Source: Nocardia jinanensis (lineage in GTDB: Bacteria > Actinomycetota > Actinomycetes > Mycobacteriales > Mycobacteriaceae). Taken from it: a stretch of 64,000 nucleotides of DNA. Location of the stretch: the NCBI RefSeq assembly GCF_014645735.1, contig NZ_BMMH01000028.1:1-64000 (forward strand). The letters are read 5' to 3'. Within the stretch, counting starts at the first letter, position 1. Each line of letters starts with the position of its first letter. Below, in pieces: positions 26,405 to 34,511 of this stretch. A program made the position numbers and the translations under genes. The notes under the pieces are model-generated. The model was not told the origin of the DNA, searched no databases, and saw nothing but the letters and a program-made list of their open reading frames with translations.

Positions 26405-26908
26405 GACGGTGCCGGATGACGAGGGCCCGGGGCGCTTCGTCCAGGTCCGTGTCCGCCCCGGGCTGTGCAGCGTGTCGCGCCCGGATCGCCGGGACCGATC
26501 CCGCGTACCCGGAGCGGCAGAAATGGCACGAGGCCGGAAGCCGTAGATGTCCTCGCTCAGAGCAGCCGATCCGAGCCGGGACGTCGCCCGATGGTCCTGC
26601 ACGGACGACGGAGGGAACTGGCGCCGACGCCCTGATAGGCGGCCGCCGGGGCCGCGCTGCCGGCCGGATCGGCAGTAGGGGGGAGCGGCCCGCGGCGGCG
26701 GATTCCGGTATGGGCGGGAAGCACCGATATCCGTATCCGACCGGCGCCGGTCGCGAGGTGCGTTCGCGGGCCGACGGCCGAGGGCGGTATCCGTATGTAG
26801 TGGGGGAGTCTGCTTCGTCACCGGGGTCTGGGCGGGGGATTCCTGGTTGCGTGCCGGTGACCAGGGAGAACAGTACTCGGCAGTAGGAGAAACGGCGGGC
26901 GAATATGG
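26405..26908. other. Intergenic stretch, no supported gene
   Basis: Open frames exist on both strands, but all are Arg/Pro/Ser-rich out-of-frame translations without a ribosome site. The element TATCCGTAT occurs twice (about 26730 and 26790). Nothing else stands out before the promoter at 26909. Confidence 0.5.
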
Positions 26909-26937
26909 TTGCCATCTTCCCGGGGAGTCTCTATTCT
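26909..26937 (+). promoter_or_regulatory. Consensus-like sigma70-type promoter of the Leu/Val attenuator
   Basis: -35 TTGCCA (26909-26914), a 17-base spacer and -10 TATTCT (26932-26937). The GTG of the leader peptide follows seven bases later, so the leader is probably translated from the 5' end. Confidence 0.65.
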
Positions 26938-26944
26938 CGACCCC

Positions 26945-27079
26945 GTGCAAATTCCTGCCGACGGCCTGTGTGCCGCGCCGATGGTCGCAGATCGCGACGG
27001 TGCGGTGCTCCTCTCGCGTACCGCGGAGTCGGCTCATCGGCTACTTGCCGTAGTAGTAACCCGCCGTAGCGGGGTCTGA
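26945..27079 (+). CDS. Attenuator leader peptide rich in late Leu/Val codons
   Basis: 44 residues from GTG 26945 (in-frame ATG at 26981 would give 32). The C-terminal part reads SAHRLLAVVVTRRSGV, with the codons CTA CTT GCC GTA GTA GTA at 27041-27058. CTA, CTT and GTA are rare in this GC-rich genome and appear clustered exactly where a stalling ribosome would sense leucyl- and valyl-tRNA. The stop TGA (27077-27079) lies directly before the terminator hairpin. Leader peptides of this layout are known for ilvB and leuA attenuators in actinobacteria; here it precedes a lone LeuA regulatory domain. Confidence 0.6.
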   Translation: MQIPADGLCAAPMVADRDGAVLLSRTAESAHRLLAVVVTRRSGV

Positions 27080-27114
27080 TCCGGACCGGCCCCCTCGCTG
27101 CGGGCCCCCTTTTT
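27060..27114 (+). promoter_or_regulatory. Transcription attenuator (alternative hairpins plus T tract)
   Basis: A first hairpin CCCGC-CGTA-GCGGG spans 27060-27073. The terminator is GGCCC (27088-27092) with GGGCC (27102-27106), followed by CCC and TTTTT at 27110-27114. AGCGGGG (27068-27074) can instead pair with CCCCTCGCT (27091-27099), which would break the terminator arm, so mutually exclusive folds exist. Exact pairing was worked out by eye. Confidence 0.5.
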
Positions 27115-27163
27115 CTGCTTTTGCTGGTCCCCCAACCTGCCGACCAACTCTGGGAAGACCTAC

Positions 27164-27610
27164 GTGCTCATGACCACACTGACTCTGGAAAACGACGCCC
27201 TGACCACGGCCGCCCCGCGCAGCCTGCGCACCGAATGCGCGGAACTGACGGCCGCCCAATTCCACGACCGCTACGGCGAATGCGCCGGCCCGATCCGGCT
27301 CGCGGGCTGGTCGTCCACCGGTGCGCGCGGTGGCGCCTTCACCGCGACCCTCGAATTCGCGGGCTGGTCCCGTTCGGTCGTGGCGGCGGGTAGCCCGATC
27401 GCCGCCATGACCTCGGCACTCTACGAAGCCGGCTATCCCGTCGAGATCCTGCGGTTCCACCAACGGCGCACGCCGGCGGGTACCGCGACGTTCGTGCAAT
27501 GTGAAAGCGAAGGCCGCCGCGGGTGGGGCGCCGCCCTCGCCGCCGACGGTGCCGAATCCTCGGTGCGGGCGATGATCGCCAGCGTGAACCGCCTCGGGAC
27601 ACTGCGCTAG
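27164..27610 (+). CDS. Free-standing LeuA allosteric (R) domain protein
   Basis: 148 residues. The second half matches the C-terminal regulatory domain of alpha-isopropylmalate synthase: AMTSALYEAGYPVEILRFHQ, AGTATFVQCESEGRRGWGA, then SSVRAMIASVNRLG, as in LeuA WGVGI...AS.KAV.SAVNR. There is no catalytic TIM barrel. In LeuA this domain binds leucine and mediates feedback inhibition, so a lone copy could bind leucine or associate with LeuA; that is inference. GTG 27164 has GGGAAG six bases ahead; ATG 27170 is the alternative. The upstream attenuator links expression to Leu/Val supply, which agrees with the domain. Confidence 0.7.
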   Translation: MLMTTLTLENDALTTAAPRSLRTECAELTAAQFHDRYGECAGPIRLAGWSSTGARGGAFTATLEFAGWSRSVVAAGSPIAAMTSALYEAGYPVEILRFHQRRTPAGTATFVQCESEGRRGWGAALAADGAESSVRAMIASVNRLGTLR

Positions 27611-27639
27611 CGGTCGACCGGCAGTCGCGCGGAACAACG

Positions 27640-27689
27640 ACAACGGCGGGCTCCACACCATCCCCGGAAAGTGTGGAGCCCGCCGTTGT
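27640..27689. terminator. Strong bidirectional terminator
   Basis: ACAACGGCGGGCTCCACAC (27640-27658) is perfectly complementary to GTGTGGAGCCCGCCGTTGT (27671-27689), a 19-base-pair stem with a 12-base loop between two convergent genes. Confidence 0.85.
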
Positions 27690-27698
27690 TCGTCGATT

Positions 27699-28082
27699 CT
27701 ATTCGGCTGCTTCGCCGTTGGCCGCCTGCTGCTCGGCGAGTTGCTTGCGAACCTCGTCCATATCCAGCTCCTTCACCTGGGAGACCAGATCCTCGAGCGC
27801 CGTGGGCGGGAGTGCCCCGGGTTGCGCGAAGACGAGCACACCCTCGCGGAAGGCCATGATGGTCGGGATGGACTGGATATTGGCGGCCGCGGCCAGGCCC
27901 TGTTCGGCCTCGGTGTCGACCTTGCCGTGCACGACATCGGGATGTTTGTCCGACGACGCCTCGTAGGTCGGGGCGAAACTGCGGCACGGTCCGCACCAGG
28001 AAGCCCAGAAATCGACGAGTACCACGTCGTTGCCGGTGACTATGTCGTCGAAATTCTGCTGGGTCAGTGTCTGGGTGGCCAT
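27699..28082 (-). CDS. Thioredoxin
   Basis: 127 residues with the active site WASWCGPCRSF near residue 30 and the cis-proline IQSIPTIMAF near 75. The final 20 residues (EVRKQLAEQQAANGEAAE) extend beyond the fold as a charged helix, as in several actinobacterial thioredoxins. Serves as a general disulfide reductant, here not clustered with a thioredoxin reductase. GAGAGGAC precedes the ATG. Confidence 0.93.
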   Translation of the reverse strand: MATQTLTQQNFDDIVTGNDVVLVDFWASWCGPCRSFAPTYEASSDKHPDVVHGKVDTEAEQGLAAAANIQSIPTIMAFREGVLVFAQPGALPPTALEDLVSQVKELDMDEVRKQLAEQQAANGEAAE

Positions 28083-28204
28083 GACGTCCTCTCGTGGTCG
28101 GTTTCAGGCTGTAACGCCGGCCCCGGCCGCGGTGTTCCACGGCGGTGTCGTACGCCACCGGCACCCACCCTACGTGGCAGTGTCGGGCCGTGTGTCCGCT
28201 CCGC

Positions 28205-28738
28205 TCAGCCGTGTTCGGCGACCTGCCACGCCCGGCGCTGGTCGCCGTCCCAGCGCCGGATCCCCACTACGGTCGCGATGATGTCGCGGTCCGCCGCGAC
28301 CGCCGCCACTGCCTCGCCGATGTGCTGCGGCAGGATCCGGCGGGCGAGTGTGACATGCGGCGTCCATTGGTTGGGGCGCAGATTTGCCGGTATATCGGGG
28401 CACGGTTCCACCACCTGATGGATGCGCCGATGCCAGGCCAGCAATTGTTCGGAGGGGACCACGGCCCGCACCAGGATCGGCCGTCTCGCTCCGAACACCA
28501 GTACCCCGCCGAGGCGTATCGGGAACGGCCGGAAGGGCAACCTGTCGAGGTCCTGTTCGATCCGGGGCCAGATCTGCCGTGCCACCGCCGCGGTGATGTG
28601 CGGCCGGTGACTTTCGGTGTCCCCGTCGCGTCGGCCCTGGCCGAGTCCGGGCAGTCCCGCCTCGGCGAGCAGTTCCCACTGCCGCCGGATTCGCTGCTCC
28701 GCTGTCTCGTCGAGCAGTAGTTCTACCGACTGCACCAT
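28205..28738 (-). CDS. 2'-5' RNA ligase / 2H phosphoesterase family protein
   Basis: 177 residues with the two HxT motifs that define the 2H superfamily: HRPHITAAV near residue 46 and WTPHVTLARR near 130. The fold is the two-lobed 2H sheet. Members hydrolyse cyclic phosphodiesters or 2'-5' linkages in RNA or nucleotide metabolism; the substrate here is unknown. A TACCGT box stands nine bases before the ATG. Transcribed away from the following transporter operon. Confidence 0.8.
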   Translation of the reverse strand: MVQSVELLLDETAEQRIRRQWELLAEAGLPGLGQGRRDGDTESHRPHITAAVARQIWPRIEQDLDRLPFRPFPIRLGGVLVFGARRPILVRAVVPSEQLLAWHRRIHQVVEPCPDIPANLRPNQWTPHVTLARRILPQHIGEAVAAVAADRDIIATVVGIRRWDGDQRRAWQVAEHG

Positions 28739-28920
28739 GATCTGCAGACGGTAGCGGGTCGTGCGCCGGAGTACCGCCGGTTCGCCGGACCGATGCCGCG
28801 CCCGGAGATCAATCTTGGGTTACTCGGGGTGTTCGGTGTGCCGCTCTCGCCTACTGTGCCTGACAACGTCGACGATCGGTCGAGGGCCGACGATTCTTCA
28901 CGAGCGGCAGGTGGTGGCGT

Positions 28921-29826
28921 GTGGTTTATCGATCCAGTGCCCGGATGCGGCGGATGCTGTGCGGGCTGGCCGGTGTTCTGCTGGTGGCCGGGTGCGTGAC
29001 CAATATCGAGGACACCGGCCCGGTTCCGCCGAAGGTGCCGGTGCGGCCCGTGGCCGCGCTGGCCGCGCGGGTGCCGCCCGATATCGCCGCGGCCGGTGAG
29101 GTGGTGGTCGGAGTGAACGTGCCGTATCAGCCGAACGAGTACCGCGACCGGCACGGTGCGATCGTCGGTTTCGATATCGATCTCATGGACGCGGTGACCG
29201 CGGTGCTCGGTATCCGCGCCCGCTACGCCGAATCGGCGTTCGAGAAGATCATCCCCGCCGTCCAGGCCGGAACCTACGATATCGGCATGTCCTCGATCAC
29301 CGATTCGGTGGAGCGCGAGGAACAGGTCGATTTCGTGACCTATTTCAGCGCCGGGGTGCAGTGGGCGCAGCGCACCGGCCACCCTGTCGACCCCGGGAAC
29401 GCCTGCGGTAGACGTGTCGCAGTCCAGGCGACGACGGTCGAGCACATCGACGAGGTTCCGGCCAAGAGCGAGGCCTGTGTCGCGGCGGGGAGGGATCCGA
29501 TCATCATCGACGCCTTCGACGAACAGAGCGCGGTGACCAATGCGCTGGTACTCGGTCAGGTCGATGCCATGTCCGCGGATTCCCCGGTCACCGCGTACGC
29601 GATCAAACAGACCGACGGCAAGATCGAACAGGCGGGCCCGGTCTTCGATTCCGCGCCCTACGGATGGGCCGTAGCGAAGGGATCGCCGCTGGCGCCGGTA
29701 CTGCGCGACGCGGTGCAGTACCTGATGGACAACGGGCAGTATCGGCAGATCACCGAGAACTGGGGTGTCCAGGAGGGCGCGTTGCGCGCCTCTGTGATCA
29801 ACGGCGCGAGGGAGTCCGCACGATGA
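28921..29826 (+). CDS. Polar amino acid ABC transporter, substrate-binding lipoprotein
   Basis: 301 residues with lipobox LLVAGC (Cys25), a Pro/Val linker and a type II binding fold (VVVGVNVPYQPNEYRDRHGAIVGFDIDLMDAVTAVLGI ... YDIGMSSITDSVEREEQVDFVTYFSAG). Closest in pattern to glutamate/glutamine-type binding proteins; the ligand-binding Arg is replaced in part of the motif by DSVEREEQ, so the ligand is open. GTG 28921 is chosen as the start. First gene of a three-gene operon, overlapping the permease by four bases. Confidence 0.9.
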   Translation: MVYRSSARMRRMLCGLAGVLLVAGCVTNIEDTGPVPPKVPVRPVAALAARVPPDIAAAGEVVVGVNVPYQPNEYRDRHGAIVGFDIDLMDAVTAVLGIRARYAESAFEKIIPAVQAGTYDIGMSSITDSVEREEQVDFVTYFSAGVQWAQRTGHPVDPGNACGRRVAVQATTVEHIDEVPAKSEACVAAGRDPIIIDAFDEQSAVTNALVLGQVDAMSADSPVTAYAIKQTDGKIEQAGPVFDSAPYGWAVAKGSPLAPVLRDAVQYLMDNGQYRQITENWGVQEGALRASVINGARESAR

Positions 29827-30755
29827 CCGCCGACCCGAACACGACCGCCGGTACGGGAGCCGAACCCGAGCCCATCGCCGCGGTGCCGTTGCGCCGCCCC
29901 GGCCGCTGGGCGTCGGCTGTGCTGATCCTGGCGCTCGCCGGGCTGTTCGTCTACGGCGCCGCCACCAATCCCGCCTATCGCTGGGATGTGTATTGGAAGT
30001 ATCTGCGCGACACCCGGATCGCGGCGGGCGCGGTGGTCACTGTCGAATTGACCGTGCTCGCGATGCTCATCGCCGTCGTTCTGGGGACACTGCTGGCGGT
30101 GATGCGGTTGTCGCCGAATCCGGTGCTGCGGGCGACTGCCTGGGTCTACCTGTGGGTCTTCCGCGGCACCCCGGTGTACGTGCAGTTGGTCTTCTGGGGG
30201 CTGGTGCCTTCGCTGTACCAGAACGTCGCTTTCGGTGTGCCCTTCGGGCCGCGCCTGCTCGAGGTCGATGTGCAGAGCCTGCAGGCCGGGTTCGCGTTCG
30301 CGGTCATCGGGCTCGGGCTCAACGAGGCCGCGTATATGGCCGAGATCGTGCGCGCCGGTATCAACTCGGTCGGGGAAGGGCAGCGCGAGGCCTCGATCGC
30401 ACTCGGTATGTCCTGGTCACAGACCATGCGCCGCACAGTCCTGCCGCAGGCCATGCGGGTGATCATCCCGCCGACAGGTAACGAGCTCATCAGCATGCTC
30501 AAGACCACCGCACTGGTCACCGCCATCCCGCTGAGTACGGATCTGTTCGGCCGGGCCCGCGATATCTACGGGGTGAACTTCCTGCCGATCCCGCTGCTGC
30601 TGGTCACCGCGACCTGGTATCTGGCGATCACCAGTGTGCTCATGGTCGGCCAGTACTACCTGGAGAAATACTATTCGCGCGGTATCTCCCGGCAGCTGAC
30701 CGCCAAACAACTCCAGGCACTGGCCGACGCGCGCGGGGAGGTATCGGCGAAATGA
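29823..30755 (+). CDS. Polar amino acid ABC transporter permease
   Basis: 310 residues from ATG 29823 (ATGA overlap). A 35-residue cytoplasmic N-terminus precedes five to six membrane segments. The HisM/GlnP-type signature VELTVLAMLIAVVLGTLLAVMRLS and the EAA loop EIVRAGINSVGEGQREASIALGMSWSQTMRRTVLPQAMR are intact. A single permease gene suggests a homodimeric pore. Confidence 0.93.
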   Translation: MTADPNTTAGTGAEPEPIAAVPLRRPGRWASAVLILALAGLFVYGAATNPAYRWDVYWKYLRDTRIAAGAVVTVELTVLAMLIAVVLGTLLAVMRLSPNPVLRATAWVYLWVFRGTPVYVQLVFWGLVPSLYQNVAFGVPFGPRLLEVDVQSLQAGFAFAVIGLGLNEAAYMAEIVRAGINSVGEGQREASIALGMSWSQTMRRTVLPQAMRVIIPPTGNELISMLKTTALVTAIPLSTDLFGRARDIYGVNFLPIPLLLVTATWYLAITSVLMVGQYYLEKYYSRGISRQLTAKQLQALADARGEVSAK

Positions 30756-31528
30756 CCACCACGAGTTCGGAACCCATGATTCGCGCCGAGCGGGTGTGCA
30801 AGAGTTTCGGGGCGCTGCGGGTACTCAACGGTATCTCGCTGGATGTGCGGCACGGGCAGGTGCTGTGCCTCATCGGACCCTCGGGTTCGGGCAAGTCCAC
30901 CTTCCTGCGGTGTATCAACCACCTGGAACAGGTCGACGCGGGCCGGTTGTACGTGGACGGCGAACTGGTCGGTTACCGCGAGAAGGGCGAGAAGCTCTAT
31001 GAACTGCATCCGCGTGACGCCGCGCGGCAGCGGCGCGAGATCGGCATGGTGTTCCAGCACTTCAACCTGTTCCCGCACCGCACCGTGGTCGCCAATATCA
31101 TCGAAGCGCCCACTCAGGTGAAGAAGGTGCGCAAGGCCGACGCGGTGGCGCGCGCGAAGGAATTGCTGGACCGGGTCGGGCTGGCGGACAAGGCCGACGC
31201 CTATCCGGCGCAGCTGTCCGGTGGACAGCAGCAACGGGTGGCGATCGCGCGGGCGCTGGCGATGGATCCGAAGCTGATGTTGTTCGACGAGCCGACCTCC
31301 GCCCTGGATCCGGAACTGGTCGGTGAAGTCCTCACCGTGATGCGCGAACTCGCCGCGTCCGGGATGACGATGGTCGTGGTCACCCATGAGATGGGTTTCG
31401 CCCGCGAGGTGGCCGACCAGCTGGTGTTCATGGACGAGGGAGTCGTGGTCGAGGCCGGAGCACCCGGCGACCTGCTGGCGCGCCCGGAACATGTGCGCAC
31501 CAAGGCATTCCTGTCACGGCTGTTGTAG
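30752..31528 (+). CDS. Polar amino acid ABC transporter ATPase
   Basis: 258 residues of the GlnQ type: Walker A GPSGSGKSTFL, Q-loop VFQHFNLFPH, signature LSGGQQQRVAIARAL, Walker B LMLFDEPTSALDPE, switch VTHEMGFAR. A short insertion (YREKGEKLYELHPRD) between Walker A and the Q-loop is common in this subfamily. Overlaps the permease by four bases and ends the operon. Confidence 0.95.
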   Translation: MTTTSSEPMIRAERVCKSFGALRVLNGISLDVRHGQVLCLIGPSGSGKSTFLRCINHLEQVDAGRLYVDGELVGYREKGEKLYELHPRDAARQRREIGMVFQHFNLFPHRTVVANIIEAPTQVKKVRKADAVARAKELLDRVGLADKADAYPAQLSGGQQQRVAIARALAMDPKLMLFDEPTSALDPELVGEVLTVMRELAASGMTMVVVTHEMGFAREVADQLVFMDEGVVVEAGAPGDLLARPEHVRTKAFLSRLL

Positions 31529-31537
31529 CTCCCGATG

Positions 31538-31560
31538 TTCCATAACTGATGGTTATGGAA
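31538..31560. promoter_or_regulatory. Perfect inverted repeat upstream of the flavin oxidoreductase
   Basis: TTCCATAAC (31538-31546) and GTTATGGAA (31552-31560) are exact reverse complements around TGATG. It is AT-rich, lies in the 86-base gap before the oxidoreductase start, and looks like an operator; no regulator gene adjoins it. Confidence 0.5.
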
Positions 31561-31614
31561 AGTAGAAAGAACATCTGTTTCACTTCTCGCCGGTTTCCGG
31601 GCATCGTCGAGCGC

Positions 31615-33009
31615 ATGGGAGACAGCGCCGCCGAGATCGCCGAACCAGCCGTCGCGCTCACCGCGGCGGCCGATACCGGACTCGCCGGCTTCGTGGCACC
31701 GGTCTTCCGTCCGGGCGAGGACGGATATCTGCGCGAGGTCGCCGGTTTCCAGACCGCCGATCGGCATCGCCCGGCCGTGGTCGTCGCCGCCCGGCACACC
31801 GAGGACGTGCGGGCCGCGGTCGAGTTCGCCGCCCGGTACGGCCTACCGGTGGCGGTACAGGCCACCGGTCACGGCCTATCGGTCGCGGCCGACCGGGGCG
31901 TGCTGATCAGTACGCGGAAGCTGACCGGCACAGACATCGATCCCGCCGCGACGAGCGCCCGGATCGGCGCCGGAGTGCGGGCGGGCGATCTGATCGAGGC
32001 CGCGGCGCGGTACGGGCTCGCACCGCTGAACGGTTCGTCCCCGTCGGTGGGTGTGGTCGGCTACGTACTGGGCGGCGGGGTCGGGTTGCTGGCCAGGAAG
32101 TACGGGTATGCCGCCGATCATGTGCGCGCGTTCGAACTGGTCACCGCCGACGGCCGGGCGCGCACGGTACGGCCGGGCGACGAACTATTCGGCGCGGTAC
32201 TGGGCAGCGGCGGCAACTTCGGTGTCGTGACCTGGATGGAACTGGACCTGGTTCCGGTCACCGCCGTCTACGGGGGACAGCTGGTTTTCGACACGCCCCT
32301 GGTGCCACGTGCGCTGGAGATATGGCGGGAATGGACCGCCACCGTGCCCGATTCGGTCACCTCGGCCGTGACAATGCTGGCATTCCCGGATATTCCGCAG
32401 ATCCCGGAACCGGTGCGCGGCCGCTTCGCCGCCTCGATCCGTATCGCCTTCGACGGCGGCGTCCGGGAAGGCGACCGCCTCGTCGCACCGCTGCGGGCCA
32501 TCGGCACACCGCTGAAAGACGATCTACGCGGGATGCCCTATACCGAATCACACACCATCCACTCCGATCCCGACCATCCACACGCCTACGCCGCGACCAA
32601 CGCGCTGCTCGGCGATCTGACACCGGGGGCGCTCGCGGCGCTGCTCGAGGTCGCGGGTCCCGACGCGGGGCTCGGCGCGGTGATCGATATACGTCATCTG
32701 GGCGGTGCCCTGCGCAACCCCGGACATACCGATCTCGCGCTGGATCATCGCGGGGCCGGTTACGTGGTCCGGGTCATCGCCGCGCCCGGACCCGATGCCG
32801 AACCGGGCGCGCCCGTTCGTGCGGCACTGGCCCCGTGGACCGTAGGCCACAACCTCGCGTTTCTCTACGGTGCTGGGTACGCGGCCGGAGAGGCGCAGAC
32901 CAGAGACGGTTACAGCGCCGAAACCTACACCCGGCTGGCGGCGCTGAAGGCGGCATACGACCCGGGCAATATGTTCCGTTTCAACCGCAATATCCGGCCG
33001 GTGAATTGA
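31615..33009 (+). CDS. FAD-linked oxidoreductase (berberine bridge enzyme-like)
   Basis: 464 residues from ATG 31615. In-frame ATGs at 31549 and 31555 fall inside the inverted repeat and the AT-rich stretch after it, so they are unlikely. The PCMH FAD-binding domain shows RPAVVVAARHTEDVRAAVEFAARYGLPVAVQATGHGLSVAADRGVLI and NGSSPSVGVVGYVLGGGVGLLARKYG; the His in ATGHG is the usual covalent FAD site. The second covalent Cys motif of BBE enzymes is not evident (LNGSSPSVG in its place). The C-terminal BBE segment reads YSAETYTRLAALKAAYDPGNMFRFNRNI. Such enzymes oxidise small alcohols or secondary metabolites; the substrate is unknown. Confidence 0.85.
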   Translation: MGDSAAEIAEPAVALTAAADTGLAGFVAPVFRPGEDGYLREVAGFQTADRHRPAVVVAARHTEDVRAAVEFAARYGLPVAVQATGHGLSVAADRGVLISTRKLTGTDIDPAATSARIGAGVRAGDLIEAAARYGLAPLNGSSPSVGVVGYVLGGGVGLLARKYGYAADHVRAFELVTADGRARTVRPGDELFGAVLGSGGNFGVVTWMELDLVPVTAVYGGQLVFDTPLVPRALEIWREWTATVPDSVTSAVTMLAFPDIPQIPEPVRGRFAASIRIAFDGGVREGDRLVAPLRAIGTPLKDDLRGMPYTESHTIHSDPDHPHAYAATNALLGDLTPGALAALLEVAGPDAGLGAVIDIRHLGGALRNPGHTDLALDHRGAGYVVRVIAAPGPDAEPGAPVRAALAPWTVGHNLAFLYGAGYAAGEAQTRDGYSAETYTRLAALKAAYDPGNMFRFNRNIRPVN

Positions 33010-33293
33010 CGGGACCGCGTTCGCCCCGGCAGGAGGTCATCCGCACCTGAGCTCGACCGCGGGCCGCCGCATTTTCGCTGACGCGGCTGTGCGCCGGGGC
33101 CGGGACGGCTGCCGGAGACGATGTCGTATCTTCCGGGCGGTCGGGTACGCCGTCGACGACGCGGCCGCTGAAACGCAGGTCTTTCCTGCTGCCGGCTGTC
33201 CAGGGTGATCGCCTGCCCGAGTACTTCGCTGTGCGACAACCGACCCGGTATGTGCGGCAGTCGTTTCGATCAGTCGTTCTGCGGGTGAACGGC

Positions 33294-34379
33294 TTATCTG
33301 AAATGCAGCCGCGCGGTGATCTGTTCGGTGAACTCACCGGTCGACGCCAGTCCGCCGAGGTCGGCTGTGGCGATTCCGGCGGCGAAGGTTGCCGCGACCG
33401 CGCGTTCGATCCGCTCCGCCGCCCGGGCGAGCACCGCGCGATCGTGCCGGGCGGCCAGCCAGCGCAGCAGCATGGCCGCGGAGAGGTGCAGGGCGACCGG
33501 ATTCGCCCGGTTGTGACCCGCCAGATCGGGCGCCGCGCCGTGGACGGCCTGGGCCATGGCCCGGTCGGTGGAACAGTTCAGGGAGGCGGCGGTACCCAGG
33601 GATCCACCGAGCTGGGCGGCCAGGTCGGAGAGGATATCGCCGAACAGGTTCTCGGTGACCAGCACATCGAAATCGCCGGGGGAGCGGACCAGGTGGGCGG
33701 CGGTCGCGTCGACGTGTTCGTCATCCACCGTCACCCCGGGATACGCCGCCGCGACGGCGTAGCAGGTATCGCGGAACAGTCCCATCGTCAGCGGTAGCAC
33801 GTTCGCTTTGTGCACGATGGTCACCCGTCCGCGCCGACCGGCGGCAAGCCGGAACGCCTCGTGCGCGATCCGTTCGGAGGCCGCGCGCGTCACCAGCCCG
33901 ACCGACAGGGCGATATCCGGGGTGGGGCAGAACTCGCCGGATCCGACCGCCATGTTCCGGTCGGCGTAGAAGCCCTCGCTGTTCTCGCGAACGACCACCA
34001 GATCGATATCCGGTGCGGCCGCGCCGATTCCGGGGAGCGCTTTGACCGGCCGGATATTGGCGTACAGGCCGAAATGACGCCGGATCGCGCCGCCGGGTGC
34101 GATGCGGTGCTCCGGGGGATAGGAGGCGTTGTCGTGCGGGCCGAGTATCCAGCCGTCGGTGTCGAGCAGGCCGGTGAGCGTGGATTCCGGTAGAGCGGTA
34201 CCGAATTCGCCGATTGCCCGCAGGCCCATCGGCAGCGGGACCCAGTCGGCCGCGGGTGCGCCGGCAGCGGCGAGTGCCTCGTCCACCACCCGCCGGGTCG
34301 AACCCACCACCTCCGGCCCTATCCCGTCCCCCTCGATCAGCCCGAGCCGTAGCCGCTCGCCCTGTGCCGTCTGCTCCAT
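33294..34379 (-). CDS. Isocitrate/isopropylmalate dehydrogenase family protein
   Basis: 361 residues from ATG 34379; an in-frame GTG at 34385 is possible. The beta-decarboxylating dehydrogenase pattern is clear: LIEGDGIGPEVV, GLYANIRPVKALPG, VVRENSEGFYAD, VTIVHKANVLPLT with the catalytic Lys, and VTENLFGDILSDLAAQLGGSLGTAAS with the metal-binding Asp residues. The loop RENSEGFYAD differs from RE.TGG.YFG of LeuB and fits homoisocitrate/tartrate-type enzymes better. No leu or lysine pathway genes are adjacent, so the substrate stays open. The 280 bases between this gene and the oxidoreductase hold nothing I can support. Confidence 0.85.
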   Translation of the reverse strand: MEQTAQGERLRLGLIEGDGIGPEVVGSTRRVVDEALAAAGAPAADWVPLPMGLRAIGEFGTALPESTLTGLLDTDGWILGPHDNASYPPEHRIAPGGAIRRHFGLYANIRPVKALPGIGAAAPDIDLVVVRENSEGFYADRNMAVGSGEFCPTPDIALSVGLVTRAASERIAHEAFRLAAGRRGRVTIVHKANVLPLTMGLFRDTCYAVAAAYPGVTVDDEHVDATAAHLVRSPGDFDVLVTENLFGDILSDLAAQLGGSLGTAASLNCSTDRAMAQAVHGAAPDLAGHNRANPVALHLSAAMLLRWLAARHDRAVLARAAERIERAVAATFAAGIATADLGGLASTGEFTEQITARLHFR

Positions 34380-34474
34380 GCGCACATGGTCGCAGGACGC
34401 CGTCCGGTGACCGGTCGAGGGCCCGCGCGCGCCGCCCGTTCGGGCGGCCGTTATCGAGACGGTGCGCGGAGTGC

Positions 34475-34498
34475 TATCTTGGTGATATCACTTTGATA
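34475..34498. promoter_or_regulatory. 24-bp nested palindrome, likely operator of the SPFH-RHH operon
   Basis: The core GTGATATCAC (34482-34491) is a perfect 10-bp palindrome, and TATC (34475-34478) and GATA (34495-34498) mirror each other at equal distance. It ends two bases before the Shine-Dalgarno, so a bound protein would block transcription or initiation. Confidence 0.6.
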
Positions 34499-34511
34499 GA
34501 GGGAGGATGTC

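Noticed and set aside
26334..26915. 193-residue minus-strand open frame
   Set aside because: Arg/Pro/Ser-rich, no ribosome site, overlaps the end of the porin gene.
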